A DNA stretch of 14,037 nt from Bacteroidales bacterium (GTDB lineage Bacteria; Bacteroidota; Bacteroidia; Bacteroidales; VadinHA17), in NCBI GenBank assembly GCA_017882245.1, contig JADGPV010000061.1, positions 1 to 14,037 of the forward strand, given 5' to 3'. This document shows, one piece after another, positions 1 through 7,919 of the stretch. The notes under the pieces are model-generated. The model was not told where the DNA came from, did not search any database, and saw only the letters and a program-made list of their open reading frames with translations. Position numbers and translations under genes: made by a program. Within the stretch, counting starts at the first letter, position 1. The number at the start of each line of letters is the position of its first letter.

Positions 1-585
1 ATCAATACATATGAAGTGCTTGAAGCTGCCGGAACAAAATGGAACTTCCTGAAGTTTTATCCCGGGCTTGTGGGCGGTCACTGCATAGGTGTTGACCCTT
101 ACTATCTTTCTTATAAGGCCAAATCAATGGGTTACCACCCGCAGATGATTGATTCCGGAAGGTTTACCAATGACAGCATGGGCAGATATGTCGGTAAACA
201 AACTGTAAAAAAGATAATTGCAGCACATAAAAGCCCGAACGAATCCAGGGTCCTGATAATGGGAATGACTTTCAAGGAGGATGTTACCGACATCCGCAAC
301 TCAAAAGTCATTGACATTGTTGATGAGCTGCGCGATTTCAGCCTGGCAGTGGAAGTCATTGATCCGGGTGCTTCTCCCGAAGAGGTCAGGCATGAGTACG
401 GCCTCACCCTGAAATCCAAACCGTCAGGCAAATATGACGCTGTGATTGTTGCCGTTCCGCATAAGGAGTACAAAGATCTTGATGAAAATTATTTTCGTGG
501 CCTGCTGAATGATAATGGTATCCTGGTAGACCTGAAAGGCCTCTACAGGGGAAAGATAAAGTCTCTGACATACTGGAGTCTCTGA
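1..585 (+). CDS. Nucleotide-sugar dehydrogenase (UDP-N-acetyl-hexosamine type), C-terminal part
   Basis: The reading frame is open from the first base, so the gene starts outside the window; 194 residues are visible of a family usually about 420-430 long. They cover the end of the central domain and the C-terminal UDP-binding domain of the UDP-glucose/GDP-mannose dehydrogenase family. The catalytic-cysteine motif GGHCIGVDPYYL is intact, with Cys at bases 82-84, and GMTFKEDVTDIRNSK follows. These enzymes oxidise C6 of a UDP-sugar to a uronate with two NAD+. The FYPGLVGGHCIGVDPYYL form is typical of the TviB/WbpO/VipA branch, which acts on UDP-GlcNAc or UDP-GalNAc, rather than of UDP-glucose dehydrogenase. 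The NAD-binding N-terminus is not visible, so the substrate is inferred. The stop overlaps the galE start by one base, which fits one transcript and a dehydrogenase-epimerase pair for capsule or O-antigen precursors. Confidence 0.9.
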   Translation: MNTYEVLEAAGTKWNFLKFYPGLVGGHCIGVDPYYLSYKAKSMGYHPQMIDSGRFTNDSMGRYVGKQTVKKIIAAHKSPNESRVLIMGMTFKEDVTDIRNSKVIDIVDELRDFSLAVEVIDPGASPEEVRHEYGLTLKSKPSGKYDAVIVAVPHKEYKDLDENYFRGLLNDNGILVDLKGLYRGKIKSLTYWSL

Positions 586-1610
586 TGAAAAACAAAGTAA
601 TTGTAACAGGCGGAACAGGTTACATCGGTTCACATACTGCCGTTGAACTTATAGCTGACGGATTTGATGTTGTGATAATCGATAACCTGTATAATTCAGA
701 CATCACTGTCCTTGACGGCATACAGGCTATCACAGGTATAAAGCCCAGGTTTTATGACTATGATATCTGTGACAGGATTAAACTGAATGAAGTTTTTATC
801 GCAGAAGGTAAAGTGGATGCCATTATTCATTTTGCCGCTTATAAGGCAGTGGGAGAGTCGGTTCGGAAACCGCTTGAGTATTACAGGAACAACCTTGTTT
901 CCCTGATGAACCTTCTTGAGATGATGGAGCAGCACGGCACGAGTGCACTGGTCTTCTCATCCTCATGCACAGTATACGGACAGCCTGACACATTGCCTGT
1001 CACAGAGTCCTCGCCGGTAAGGGAAGCTGTCTCGCCATATGGTTACACCAAACAGATCGGAGAGATCATCATAAGGGACGCCATGGCCGCCAGACAAATG
1101 CAGAAAGCTATTTCACTGAGATACTTCAACCCCATAGGAGCCCATCCCACGGCATATATTGGTGAGTTACCTCACGGTGTGCCTGAGAACCTTGTACCTT
1201 TCATCACGCAGACTGCCATCGGGCTCAGGGATGAACTAAGGGTCTTCGGAAATGACTATAATACTCCCGACGGTTCATGCATACGTGATTATCTGCACGT
1301 GGTTGACCTGGCAAAAGCACATGTTGTGGCTTTGAAAAGGCTCCTCGAAGGTCAGAACAAAGCAAATTATGAAGTCTTTAACCTTGGCATGGGAAAGGGT
1401 GTCTCGGTCTTAGAGGCTATTGCTGCCTTCGAACGCGCTACGGGAGAGAAAGTGAGATACAGCGTCACGGCAAGGAGACCCGGTGATATAGAAAAAATAT
1501 GGGCCGATCCGTCACTCGCCAACAGGGAGCTTAAATGGAAAACGGAGATCACTCTCGATGAAGCAATGGAAACTGCCTGGCGATGGGAAAAGAAAATCAG
1601 AAACAAATGA
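585..1610 (+). CDS. galE: UDP-glucose 4-epimerase (GalE family)
   Basis: This extended short-chain dehydrogenase interconverts UDP-glucose and UDP-galactose, and in some members the N-acetylated forms, using bound NAD. At 341 residues it has the family's usual length. The glycine-rich NAD motif GGTGYIGS is at residues 9-16. The catalytic motif SSSCTVYG begins at Ser125, with Ser127 aligning to E. coli Ser124. SPYGYTK gives catalytic Tyr152 and Lys156. NPIGAHP and IRDYLHVVDLA are standard substrate-domain motifs. The residue aligning with the E. coli gatekeeper Tyr299 is Ile305, within GDIEKIWAD, so the pocket may accept N-acetyl sugars. The ATG overlaps the preceding stop by one base, and GGAG at 575-578 is a plausible ribosome binding site. 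The neighbouring HexNAc-type dehydrogenase and rfbB point to surface-polysaccharide precursor synthesis rather than galactose catabolism. Confidence 0.93.
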   Translation: MKNKVIVTGGTGYIGSHTAVELIADGFDVVIIDNLYNSDITVLDGIQAITGIKPRFYDYDICDRIKLNEVFIAEGKVDAIIHFAAYKAVGESVRKPLEYYRNNLVSLMNLLEMMEQHGTSALVFSSSCTVYGQPDTLPVTESSPVREAVSPYGYTKQIGEIIIRDAMAARQMQKAISLRYFNPIGAHPTAYIGELPHGVPENLVPFITQTAIGLRDELRVFGNDYNTPDGSCIRDYLHVVDLAKAHVVALKRLLEGQNKANYEVFNLGMGKGVSVLEAIAAFERATGEKVRYSVTARRPGDIEKIWADPSLANRELKWKTEITLDEAMETAWRWEKKIRNK

Positions 1611-2686
1611 TCACGAAGAGAACACTACTAATAACCGGAGGAGCAGGTTTCATAGGCTCTCATGTCGTCAGGCGCTTCGTCAAAAAATATCCGGATTATA
1701 AGATTGTCAATGCTGACAAACTTACTTATGCCGGAAACCTTGGTAACCTCACTGACATCGAGCACGAGCCAAACTATTATTTCCGCAGGATAGACATCGT
1801 CGACAAGCAAGCTGTTAATACCCTGTTCAGCGAGTTCGGGTTTGACGGGGTGATACACCTGGCCGCTGAATCACATGTTGACAGGTCAATCACCTCTCCT
1901 GACGAGTTCATCCAGACTAATATTATCGGCACGGTCAACCTTCTGACGGCTTTTCGTGATGCCATTCCGGGCAGTGATGCAAGGAAGCTCTTTTATCATA
2001 TCTCAACTGACGAGGTATACGGGTCACTTGAGCACGGAGGGTATTTCACCGAACAGACAGCGTATGATCCCAGGAGCCCTTATTCGGCTTCCAAGGCAAG
2101 CTCTGATCATATGGTCAGAGCTTTCGGGAATACATATAACCTTCCATTTGTAATTTCAAACTGTTCAAACAACTTCGGTCCTAACCAATTTCCGGAGAAA
2201 CTCATTCCACTGACAATCAATAATATAAAAACCAGTAAAGTCATACCCGTCTACGGGAAGGGAGAAAATATCAGGGACTGGCTCTATGTAGAGGACCATG
2301 CTTCCGCCATTGACATCATTTTTCATAATGGCCAGCCGGGGCATACATACAATGTAGGCGGTGACAATGAGAGAAAGAACATTGACCTGGTACATCTTCT
2401 GTGCTGTATCATGGATGAAAAACTCGGGAGGGCTTTGGGTAGTTCTGAAAAGCTGATCACATTTGTCACTGACCGTGCAGGTCATGATCTCAGATATGCC
2501 ATTGACAGCAGCAAGATCCGGAAGGAGCTGGGATGGAAGCCGTCAGTCTCCTTCGAGCAGGGAATGAGAATGACTGTAGACTGGTACCTGGCAAATGAGA
2601 AATGGCTCGAGGCAATAGTCTCAGGAGCCTATTCAAAATATTATGAGAAAATGTACGGTAACAGAGGGCCGAGCGTTAAGAAATGA
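1607..2686 (+). CDS. rfbB: dTDP-glucose 4,6-dehydratase
   Basis: This enzyme (also called RmlB) converts dTDP-glucose to dTDP-4-keto-6-deoxyglucose, the entry point to dTDP-rhamnose and other deoxysugars. Counting from the ATG at 1607 it has 359 residues, close to the usual length of about 350. Visible motifs are the NAD-binding TGGAGFIGS (residues 10-18), HLAAESHVDRS, the catalytic triplet Thr134-Asp135-Glu136 in STDEVYG, Tyr159 and Lys163 in YSASK, NNFGPNQFPEK and IRDWLYVEDHA. An in-frame ATG at 1583 would add eight charged residues and overlap galE by 28 bases. I prefer 1607 because it gives the compact ATGA coupling with the galE stop and places the Rossmann motif at its normal distance from the N-terminus. 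The rmlA, rmlC and rmlD partners are not in the window, so the final sugar is unknown. It appears to be the last gene of its cluster. Confidence 0.93.
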   Translation: MITKRTLLITGGAGFIGSHVVRRFVKKYPDYKIVNADKLTYAGNLGNLTDIEHEPNYYFRRIDIVDKQAVNTLFSEFGFDGVIHLAAESHVDRSITSPDEFIQTNIIGTVNLLTAFRDAIPGSDARKLFYHISTDEVYGSLEHGGYFTEQTAYDPRSPYSASKASSDHMVRAFGNTYNLPFVISNCSNNFGPNQFPEKLIPLTINNIKTSKVIPVYGKGENIRDWLYVEDHASAIDIIFHNGQPGHTYNVGGDNERKNIDLVHLLCCIMDEKLGRALGSSEKLITFVTDRAGHDLRYAIDSSKIRKELGWKPSVSFEQGMRMTVDWYLANEKWLEAIVSGAYSKYYEKMYGNRGPSVKK

Positions 2687-2702
2687 CCCTGTGGGTCATT
2701 TT
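2681..2702. terminator. Hairpin over the rfbB stop, possible bidirectional terminator
   Basis: A perfect inverted repeat has nine-base arms at 2681-2689 (AAATGACCC) and 2693-2701 (GGGTCATTT) around a TGT loop, with one further T. The TGA stop of rfbB lies inside the left arm. It sits between convergent genes, with the DUF4954 gene ending at 2748 on the other strand. The A-run on one side and T-run on the other could serve either direction, but the T-tract is short and partly in the stem, so termination strength is uncertain. Confidence 0.5.
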
Positions 2703-2747
2703 AGCGAAGGAGCCAGATTGCAGGGAAGGGCAATAGGCAGAAGGTCA

Positions 2748-4742
2748 TTAAGAATTAGTATGTTTCAGACGGCCGATAAGTTCATCACCCAGATCAGACT
2801 TGATTCTAATATGATCAAGTATTGCCAGTACGACAGAGTTCTTTTCAAAGTCGCCCCTTACCTGTTCGAAGTCAAGCCTCTTGACCTCATCATCGCCATC
2901 GATGCCGAAGCCTGTCATGGATGAGAGTGCAAATTCCTTGCGGGCATCTTCATATAGCATATGATCGAGGTCGACGACACTCTTTTTCCACCGTTCCACC
3001 AGCTTGATTATATCTGATGATGTCAGCTTATCATTTGGCTTACCGGTTTCCTGAGGCAGCCTGTCATAGATCCATGCCCATTCCAGATCATAATAGTTCT
3101 TATGGATGGTCTCAAAACTTTTATTTATGGCATCAGCACTTTTCAGCTCCTTCTTCTCAATTGATGAAAGCAATTCTTCAATTGTACTCAGCGGTGCAAT
3201 CAGCCCTGACATGTCAACCCAGTTTCCCGTGCCCTTGTCAGATTCCGGTTTCAGTATCTTTCTTATTTCAGCTTCAGATTTGAATTCCGTCTCTTCAAGC
3301 CTTTTAATCACTGCGTTACCAATGAATTTATTTATTCCCATCTGGTAAAGGGTAATACCGCGCTCAGCGGCAGAAGTTTTCATCTTCATTCTTTCAAAGG
3401 TGATAAAAGGCTGGCCTTCAGACTGCTCTTTCAATAATTTACGGAGCAGCTCCCGTCCGTTCATCATTTTGCCTACTGTGAAAGGGCTCAGGAGGTTATA
3501 GTTGATCTGGTCAAGCTTCCTGGGGTCCTTGCGTACATCGCGCTTAGGCCATTTCTGTGCATCACGGATGGTTCCCACACTGCGCAGGTTAATGCCAGGG
3601 ACGAGATGTGATTCGTAATTCACCTCAGCCAGGTATGAAAATGGAAACTGAGTAGTATCAACGTTATGGTAATGCCGTCCTACAACAAGAGTAAACGGGC
3701 CGATACGTGAAGGCCACAGCACATATGAGTCACTTGTTGTCTTTGACCCTCTTTCCATAATACCCTGATGTATTGGTCCCAGCTTGTACATGTGGTTGCT
3801 CTGGTTCGATCCGCTGCCGGCATTCATGAAGGAAAAGATGCCTGCTATAAGAAGTGTGGATTTATGGTGGGTTACCGTAAACGGACCGGCGAATATTGAG
3901 CATGCTTCACCATGAAAGCCTCCGCAGTTTGAAAAGAAGAGTGAGTTTTCCGCTGAGTACTGTTTGGACAAGGTGCAGCCCTGACCAATGAAACACTTGT
4001 CAATCACGGCAGCATCTCTGACAGTTGAACCCGAGCATATAATAAAATGATCCATAATGACATCGTTGCCGATGTAAACAGGATCCTTGAATGAGCTGTT
4101 CACTGATCCTTCAGCCAGTCTTGATACATCCTCAATGACAGCCCCATTACCGATCCTGACATTTTTAATGGTGCCACATCCTGCAATATATGATCCTGAA
4201 CCTATCTCACCACGGTCAGACTTTACACTTTCAGCATATTCATCAATCATCTTCTCTATTACCTCAATGGCAACCGGTCTGTGACGGTAAAGAGTAATGA
4301 TGTAAGCCATATGCGATGTAAGCCTGTCCCATATTGGCACTTCCCTGCCACCTGACTCGTTCAGGACTGCAACGCGGGTACCGTTACCGAAGGACGTGCG
4401 TCCTTCTGTTGAAATATGCCCGCAGTTCCTTATTATAACACCCTCACCAATGTCATAATTTGCAATGAATCCTGTTATATCCGCAATAGTGACATTGTCG
4501 GCAACAGTACAGTTGTGAATATGTGCATTCTTTATCCCATGCTGAAGGGGCAGTCCGCATCTCTCACGTGCTACGCCATCGAAAAGTCCCATCTTTACCG
4601 TACCGGAGAACGTGACATTCTGAATTCTTTCGGCATTAAAAGGCTCTTTGACAAACACACTTCCCCACGAATTGCTTCTGCAGCCTGCAGCTTCGAGGCC
4701 ACGTATCTCGCCAATACTCAGATTTCTGTAACCGTCAGCCAT
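2748..4742 (-). CDS. DUF4954 family protein, left-handed beta-helix with helical C-terminus
   Basis: This 664-residue cytoplasmic-looking protein has no signal peptide or membrane segment. I recognise it as a DUF4954-type protein of Bacteroidota, of unknown function. Residues about 70-130 and 175-300 show the irregular hexapeptide pattern of a left-handed parallel beta-helix, for example IGSGSYIAGCGTIKNVRIGN and the stretch near residue 223 with YIGNDVIMDHFI. This fold is found in GlmU, LpxA and sugar nucleotidyltransferases. A helical insert occupies about 140-175. A dense patch of His, Asn and Gly at about 276-360 (THHKST, NQSNHMYKLGPIHQG, GRHYHN) could be a ligand or metal site. The C-terminal third from about 425 is predicted helical and charged. 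The gene starts 15 bases after glmS ends, so it is almost certainly co-transcribed with it. A role near amino-sugar metabolism is inferred from this position and the fold only. Confidence 0.85.
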   Translation of the reverse strand: MADGYRNLSIGEIRGLEAAGCRSNSWGSVFVKEPFNAERIQNVTFSGTVKMGLFDGVARERCGLPLQHGIKNAHIHNCTVADNVTIADITGFIANYDIGEGVIIRNCGHISTEGRTSFGNGTRVAVLNESGGREVPIWDRLTSHMAYIITLYRHRPVAIEVIEKMIDEYAESVKSDRGEIGSGSYIAGCGTIKNVRIGNGAVIEDVSRLAEGSVNSSFKDPVYIGNDVIMDHFIICSGSTVRDAAVIDKCFIGQGCTLSKQYSAENSLFFSNCGGFHGEACSIFAGPFTVTHHKSTLLIAGIFSFMNAGSGSNQSNHMYKLGPIHQGIMERGSKTTSDSYVLWPSRIGPFTLVVGRHYHNVDTTQFPFSYLAEVNYESHLVPGINLRSVGTIRDAQKWPKRDVRKDPRKLDQINYNLLSPFTVGKMMNGRELLRKLLKEQSEGQPFITFERMKMKTSAAERGITLYQMGINKFIGNAVIKRLEETEFKSEAEIRKILKPESDKGTGNWVDMSGLIAPLSTIEELLSSIEKKELKSADAINKSFETIHKNYYDLEWAWIYDRLPQETGKPNDKLTSSDIIKLVERWKKSVVDLDHMLYEDARKEFALSSMTGFGIDGDDEVKRLDFEQVRGDFEKNSVVLAILDHIRIKSDLGDELIGRLKHTNS

Positions 4743-4757
4743 AATATTCTGGTTTTA

Positions 4758-6596
4758 TTATTCAACTGTAACTGATTTTGCCAGGTTTCGCGGCTGGTCA
4801 ACATTGCATCCACGCAAAACGGCGATATGATAAGAGAAGAGCTGCAGGGGAATAACAGCGAGGACGGGTGCAAAAACAGTAATAGTCTCAGGTACCTCCA
4901 TCACATAATCAGCCATCTTGCTGATGATCTGGTCGCCTTCGGTTACGACTGCAATAATTTTACCCTTCCGCGCTTTCACTTCTTGTATGTTGCTTACAAT
5001 TTTTTCATACGAGTTCTCTTTTGTGGCAACAACTACCACGGGCATGTGCTCATCAATAAGGGCGATAGGGCCATGCTTCATTTCAGCAGCAGGATACCCT
5101 TCGGCATGGATGTAAGATATCTCCTTAAGTTTCAGTGCACCCTCAAGAGCTACCGGGTAAAGAAGTCCTCTTCCGAGGTACAGCGCATTTGTTGAATCCT
5201 TATATATTTTTGCCAGGGCAAGAGCCTGATCATTTACTTTCAGTGCCTTCTCAACCTTCTCCGGCAAAGCAACCAGCTCGCCGATGAGACTGCGGTAATG
5301 TGTCTCGTCAAGCAGCCCCTTGCGGTAACCTATTTCAAAGGCGATCATCGCGAGTGTTACCACCTGTGTTGTGAACGCCTTAGTTGAGGCAACTCCTATC
5401 TCAGGTCCGGCATGAGTGAATACACCGGCATTTGTTTCCCGTGATATTGATGAGCCTACCACATTGCATATGCCCAGTACCAATGCGCCCCGTTCCTTGG
5501 CTAGCTTAACTGCTGCAAGAGTGTCAGCCGTTTCACCGCTCTGGCTTATGGCAAGAACTATATCTCCCTTCTTAATTATGGGGTCACGGTATCTGAACTC
5601 TGACGCATATTCGACCTCAACAGGAATACGGCAGTACTCTTCAAGAATATATTCACCGACCAGTCCGGCATGCCATGATGTTCCGCAGGCTACAATAAGT
5701 ATCCTGTCTGATGCAGCCATCGTGTCAAATACTTTATGAAGCCCTCCCAGCATCAGTCCCGCCTGGTTTGGCAGCACCCTTCCCCTGAAGGTATCATGTA
5801 TGGCGCGTGGCTGCTCAAAAATCTCCTTAAGCATAAAATGCGGATAGCCTTCCTTGTCGATCTCTCCTATCTTCAGGTCGACCTTTTTTACTTCCGGTTC
5901 CACAGACTTGTTCTTGATGGCTTTCAGAACCATCTCATCCTTACTTATCACAGCCAGGTCGTCATCATTAAGGTAAATGACTCTCTGGGTATATTCGACA
6001 ATAGGTGTCGCGTCGGAAGCGATGAAGTTCTCGCCTTCGCCAACGCCTATAACCAGCGGCGATCCCTGTCTGGCAGCGAACATCTTGCCTGGCTCATCAC
6101 GGCAGTAAACTGCAATACCGTATGTGCCTTCCACTTTATTGAGCGCCATGATGATCGCCTGTTCAGCTGACAGGTCACCCTCAAGATAGAGATGCTCCAT
6201 AAGATTTGCCAGCACTTCGGTGTCAGTCTGGCTCGTGAATTTCACATCACGGCTTTCGAGGTGGCTTTTTATGCGTGCATAGTTCTCAATTATTCCGTTA
6301 TGAACGACAATGAAATGGCCCCTGTATGACACCTGAGGGTGAGCGTTTATCTCATTTGGTTCTCCGTGAGTGGCCCACCTGGTGTGCCCCATGGCCATGG
6401 TACCACTGACATTCTTGCCCATGACCATCTCTTCAAGGTCACGTACCCTGCCGGCACACTTAAAGATCTCGGTTTTTTCCCCGTTACAGATAGCAATGCC
6501 GGCCGAGTCATAACCCCTGTACTCAAGTCGCTTCAGCCCATTTATGACTATGTCACAAGCTTGCCGCGAACCGATATATCCTACAATTCCGCACAT
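4758..6596 (-). CDS. glmS: Glutamine-fructose-6-phosphate aminotransferase (isomerizing)
   Basis: GlmS converts fructose-6-phosphate and glutamine to glucosamine-6-phosphate and glutamate, the first committed step towards UDP-GlcNAc for peptidoglycan and LPS. The length of 612 residues matches the family. The N-terminal class II glutaminase domain begins MCGIVGYIGS, whose Cys2 becomes the N-terminal nucleophile. It also has HTRWATHG (71-78), HNGIIENY (99-106) and QTDTE (123-127). Two SIS sugar-phosphate domains follow, with CGTSWHA (304-310), SQSGETADT (351-359), STKAFTTQ (404-411) and the region containing HAEGYPAAEMKHGP (497-510). The C-terminal DQPRNLAKSVTVE tail is canonical. Only 24 bases separate its start from the upstream DUF4270 stop, leaving no room for a glmS ribozyme or a separate leader, so it is probably read from the promoter near 8750. 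No Shine-Dalgarno is evident. Confidence 0.97.
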   Translation of the reverse strand: MCGIVGYIGSRQACDIVINGLKRLEYRGYDSAGIAICNGEKTEIFKCAGRVRDLEEMVMGKNVSGTMAMGHTRWATHGEPNEINAHPQVSYRGHFIVVHNGIIENYARIKSHLESRDVKFTSQTDTEVLANLMEHLYLEGDLSAEQAIIMALNKVEGTYGIAVYCRDEPGKMFAARQGSPLVIGVGEGENFIASDATPIVEYTQRVIYLNDDDLAVISKDEMVLKAIKNKSVEPEVKKVDLKIGEIDKEGYPHFMLKEIFEQPRAIHDTFRGRVLPNQAGLMLGGLHKVFDTMAASDRILIVACGTSWHAGLVGEYILEEYCRIPVEVEYASEFRYRDPIIKKGDIVLAISQSGETADTLAAVKLAKERGALVLGICNVVGSSISRETNAGVFTHAGPEIGVASTKAFTTQVVTLAMIAFEIGYRKGLLDETHYRSLIGELVALPEKVEKALKVNDQALALAKIYKDSTNALYLGRGLLYPVALEGALKLKEISYIHAEGYPAAEMKHGPIALIDEHMPVVVVATKENSYEKIVSNIQEVKARKGKIIAVVTEGDQIISKMADYVMEVPETITVFAPVLAVIPLQLFSYHIAVLRGCNVDQPRNLAKSVTVE

Positions 6597-6620
6597 AAGT
6601 GATTAGTAAGTATAAGTTAA

Positions 6621-7919
6621 TCAATAGATTGTATAAGCAAACTCAAACCTGACAGTAGGGTTATTCTGGTTAGCCTTGAAGATCACATTCTGATCGGCTG
6701 ATAAGGGAAAATACAGCTCAACTGACGGGTTCGCTATTTCTCCCTCCAGGTATTTCTGGACAAAAGTGGGAATGTTAAAAACGTAGCAATCAATATCTTT
6801 GTGATAGGTTCCATCCATGAAAGAGACATCATGCACCAGATCCGGAACAACCCTTTCATTGCCATCGCTGTCGCGGTATCTGAGGTAAATCCGTGCAGGC
6901 ATCTTACTTTCCACATAAGTCTCACCGTCAAGGTGAACAGGTACCAACAGCATTGCTTTATTCACAGCAATTCTTTTCACTTCTTTATAGGCAGTGAGGG
7001 AAGGCAGATCCAGGCGGGTGTAAACACCCTGGTAAGTCTGCAGAAAGACTGCGGTATCCAATACGAAATCATTGATATGTTTTATCTGCTTGTCAGCCTC
7101 AGCTGTAGTGAAAACATGCAGGAATCTGTTGTAGTTGGTTGCCTTGTTGGTAGCCACAAATGAATAATTGTAGACTACGTTCTCCTTGTCATGATAGTAA
7201 ACTGTAATTTGCAGAGGGTCGTCAGCCGAAGTCATTGTCATGAGCACCGGATTTGTTTCTGGCCAGATGCTGACATAAAGCCCTTTGAAAAAATCTGTAT
7301 AGAACTGTGTTGCCGGGAGAAACATGGTTGTGTCACGAAAAAGATGCTCTCCGACCCAGTTGGACAGCCTGATAGTATACAAAGAGTCAGCAGTCAGGAT
7401 TGGCAAGCGATAATCCCCAAGGAAGGTGATAGTATCAGGATCCTGTGTGGAGTAATATTCCGTGGTATCTGTGAGAAGGGTTCCGGTCTCATAAAGTCTT
7501 AAATAATGCACTCCTGCAGTGTCGCCTGATACTTTTGAAGGCAGGAAATACAGAAAGACCGAATCAACCACAAAGTCCTTGTGCGGCCATGCAGTTACCA
7601 ATCTCAGCTGTGTAACAAAATCACAATGTGTTGAACCAAAATATTTGTCATAAATGTCGCCGGCTATCATGCGGGTACTGTCAGACGAAACAGAATGGTC
7701 ATCATACATCGTGTATGCTTTCACGCCCATTGTGTCAGTTGAGTATACATGTACAAAGTCCTCGTCCGGCAAAAGATCAATCCCGATCTTTACAGGATCT
7801 TTTGTGCATGATGAAAATATCACAGTCAGCAGCGTGAAGAGAGGTAAAATAAATTTTAATAACCCGGTTGTCAGACCAGCGTTGTCCTTATTTTTTTCTG
7901 TCCTGTAAGAGCTTGTCAT
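6621..7919 (-). CDS. DUF4270 family lipoprotein
   Basis: This is a DUF4270-type protein, restricted as far as I know to Bacteroidota and of unknown function. Starting at the ATG at 7919 it has 432 residues. A short polar N-terminus leads into a hydrophobic stretch (about residues 20-35) that ends in FSSC, a lipobox with Cys38 as the lipidated residue, followed by TKDP and the family-like GIDLLPDED. The rest looks beta-rich and soluble, as in other exported proteins of the phylum, and no membrane segment follows. An open frame continues to an in-frame ATG at 7991, but that would lie wholly within the upstream gene and spoil the signal peptide. With the chosen start the gene overlaps the preceding GT5-like gene by 32 bases in another frame. 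It sits in an apparent operon with glmS. An outer-membrane location is inferred from the lipobox; the substrate or partner cannot be read from the sequence. Confidence 0.87.
   Translation of the reverse strand: MTSSYRTEKNKDNAGLTTGLLKFILPLFTLLTVIFSSCTKDPVKIGIDLLPDEDFVHVYSTDTMGVKAYTMYDDHSVSSDSTRMIAGDIYDKYFGSTHCDFVTQLRLVTAWPHKDFVVDSVFLYFLPSKVSGDTAGVHYLRLYETGTLLTDTTEYYSTQDPDTITFLGDYRLPILTADSLYTIRLSNWVGEHLFRDTTMFLPATQFYTDFFKGLYVSIWPETNPVLMTMTSADDPLQITVYYHDKENVVYNYSFVATNKATNYNRFLHVFTTAEADKQIKHINDFVLDTAVFLQTYQGVYTRLDLPSLTAYKEVKRIAVNKAMLLVPVHLDGETYVESKMPARIYLRYRDSDGNERVVPDLVHDVSFMDGTYHKDIDCYVFNIPTFVQKYLEGEIANPSVELYFPLSADQNVIFKANQNNPTVRFEFAYTIY

Noticed and set aside
2165..2485. 106-codon minus-strand open frame inside rfbB
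   Set aside because: It is antisense to conserved rfbB motifs and shows no family resemblance.
2687..2747. Small gene between rfbB and the DUF4954 gene
   Set aside because: The 61-base gap has no credible coding signal; the plus-strand frame beginning at 2643 is out of phase with rfbB and antisense to the DUF4954 gene.
5736..6170. 144-codon plus-strand open frame opposite glmS
   Set aside because: It lies wholly antisense to a highly conserved glmS, has no recognisable motifs, and is explained by the codon pattern of the real gene.
6597..6620. glmS ribozyme or leader riboswitch upstream of glmS
   Set aside because: Only 24 bases separate glmS from the preceding gene, far too short for the ribozyme, which is known mainly from Firmicutes.
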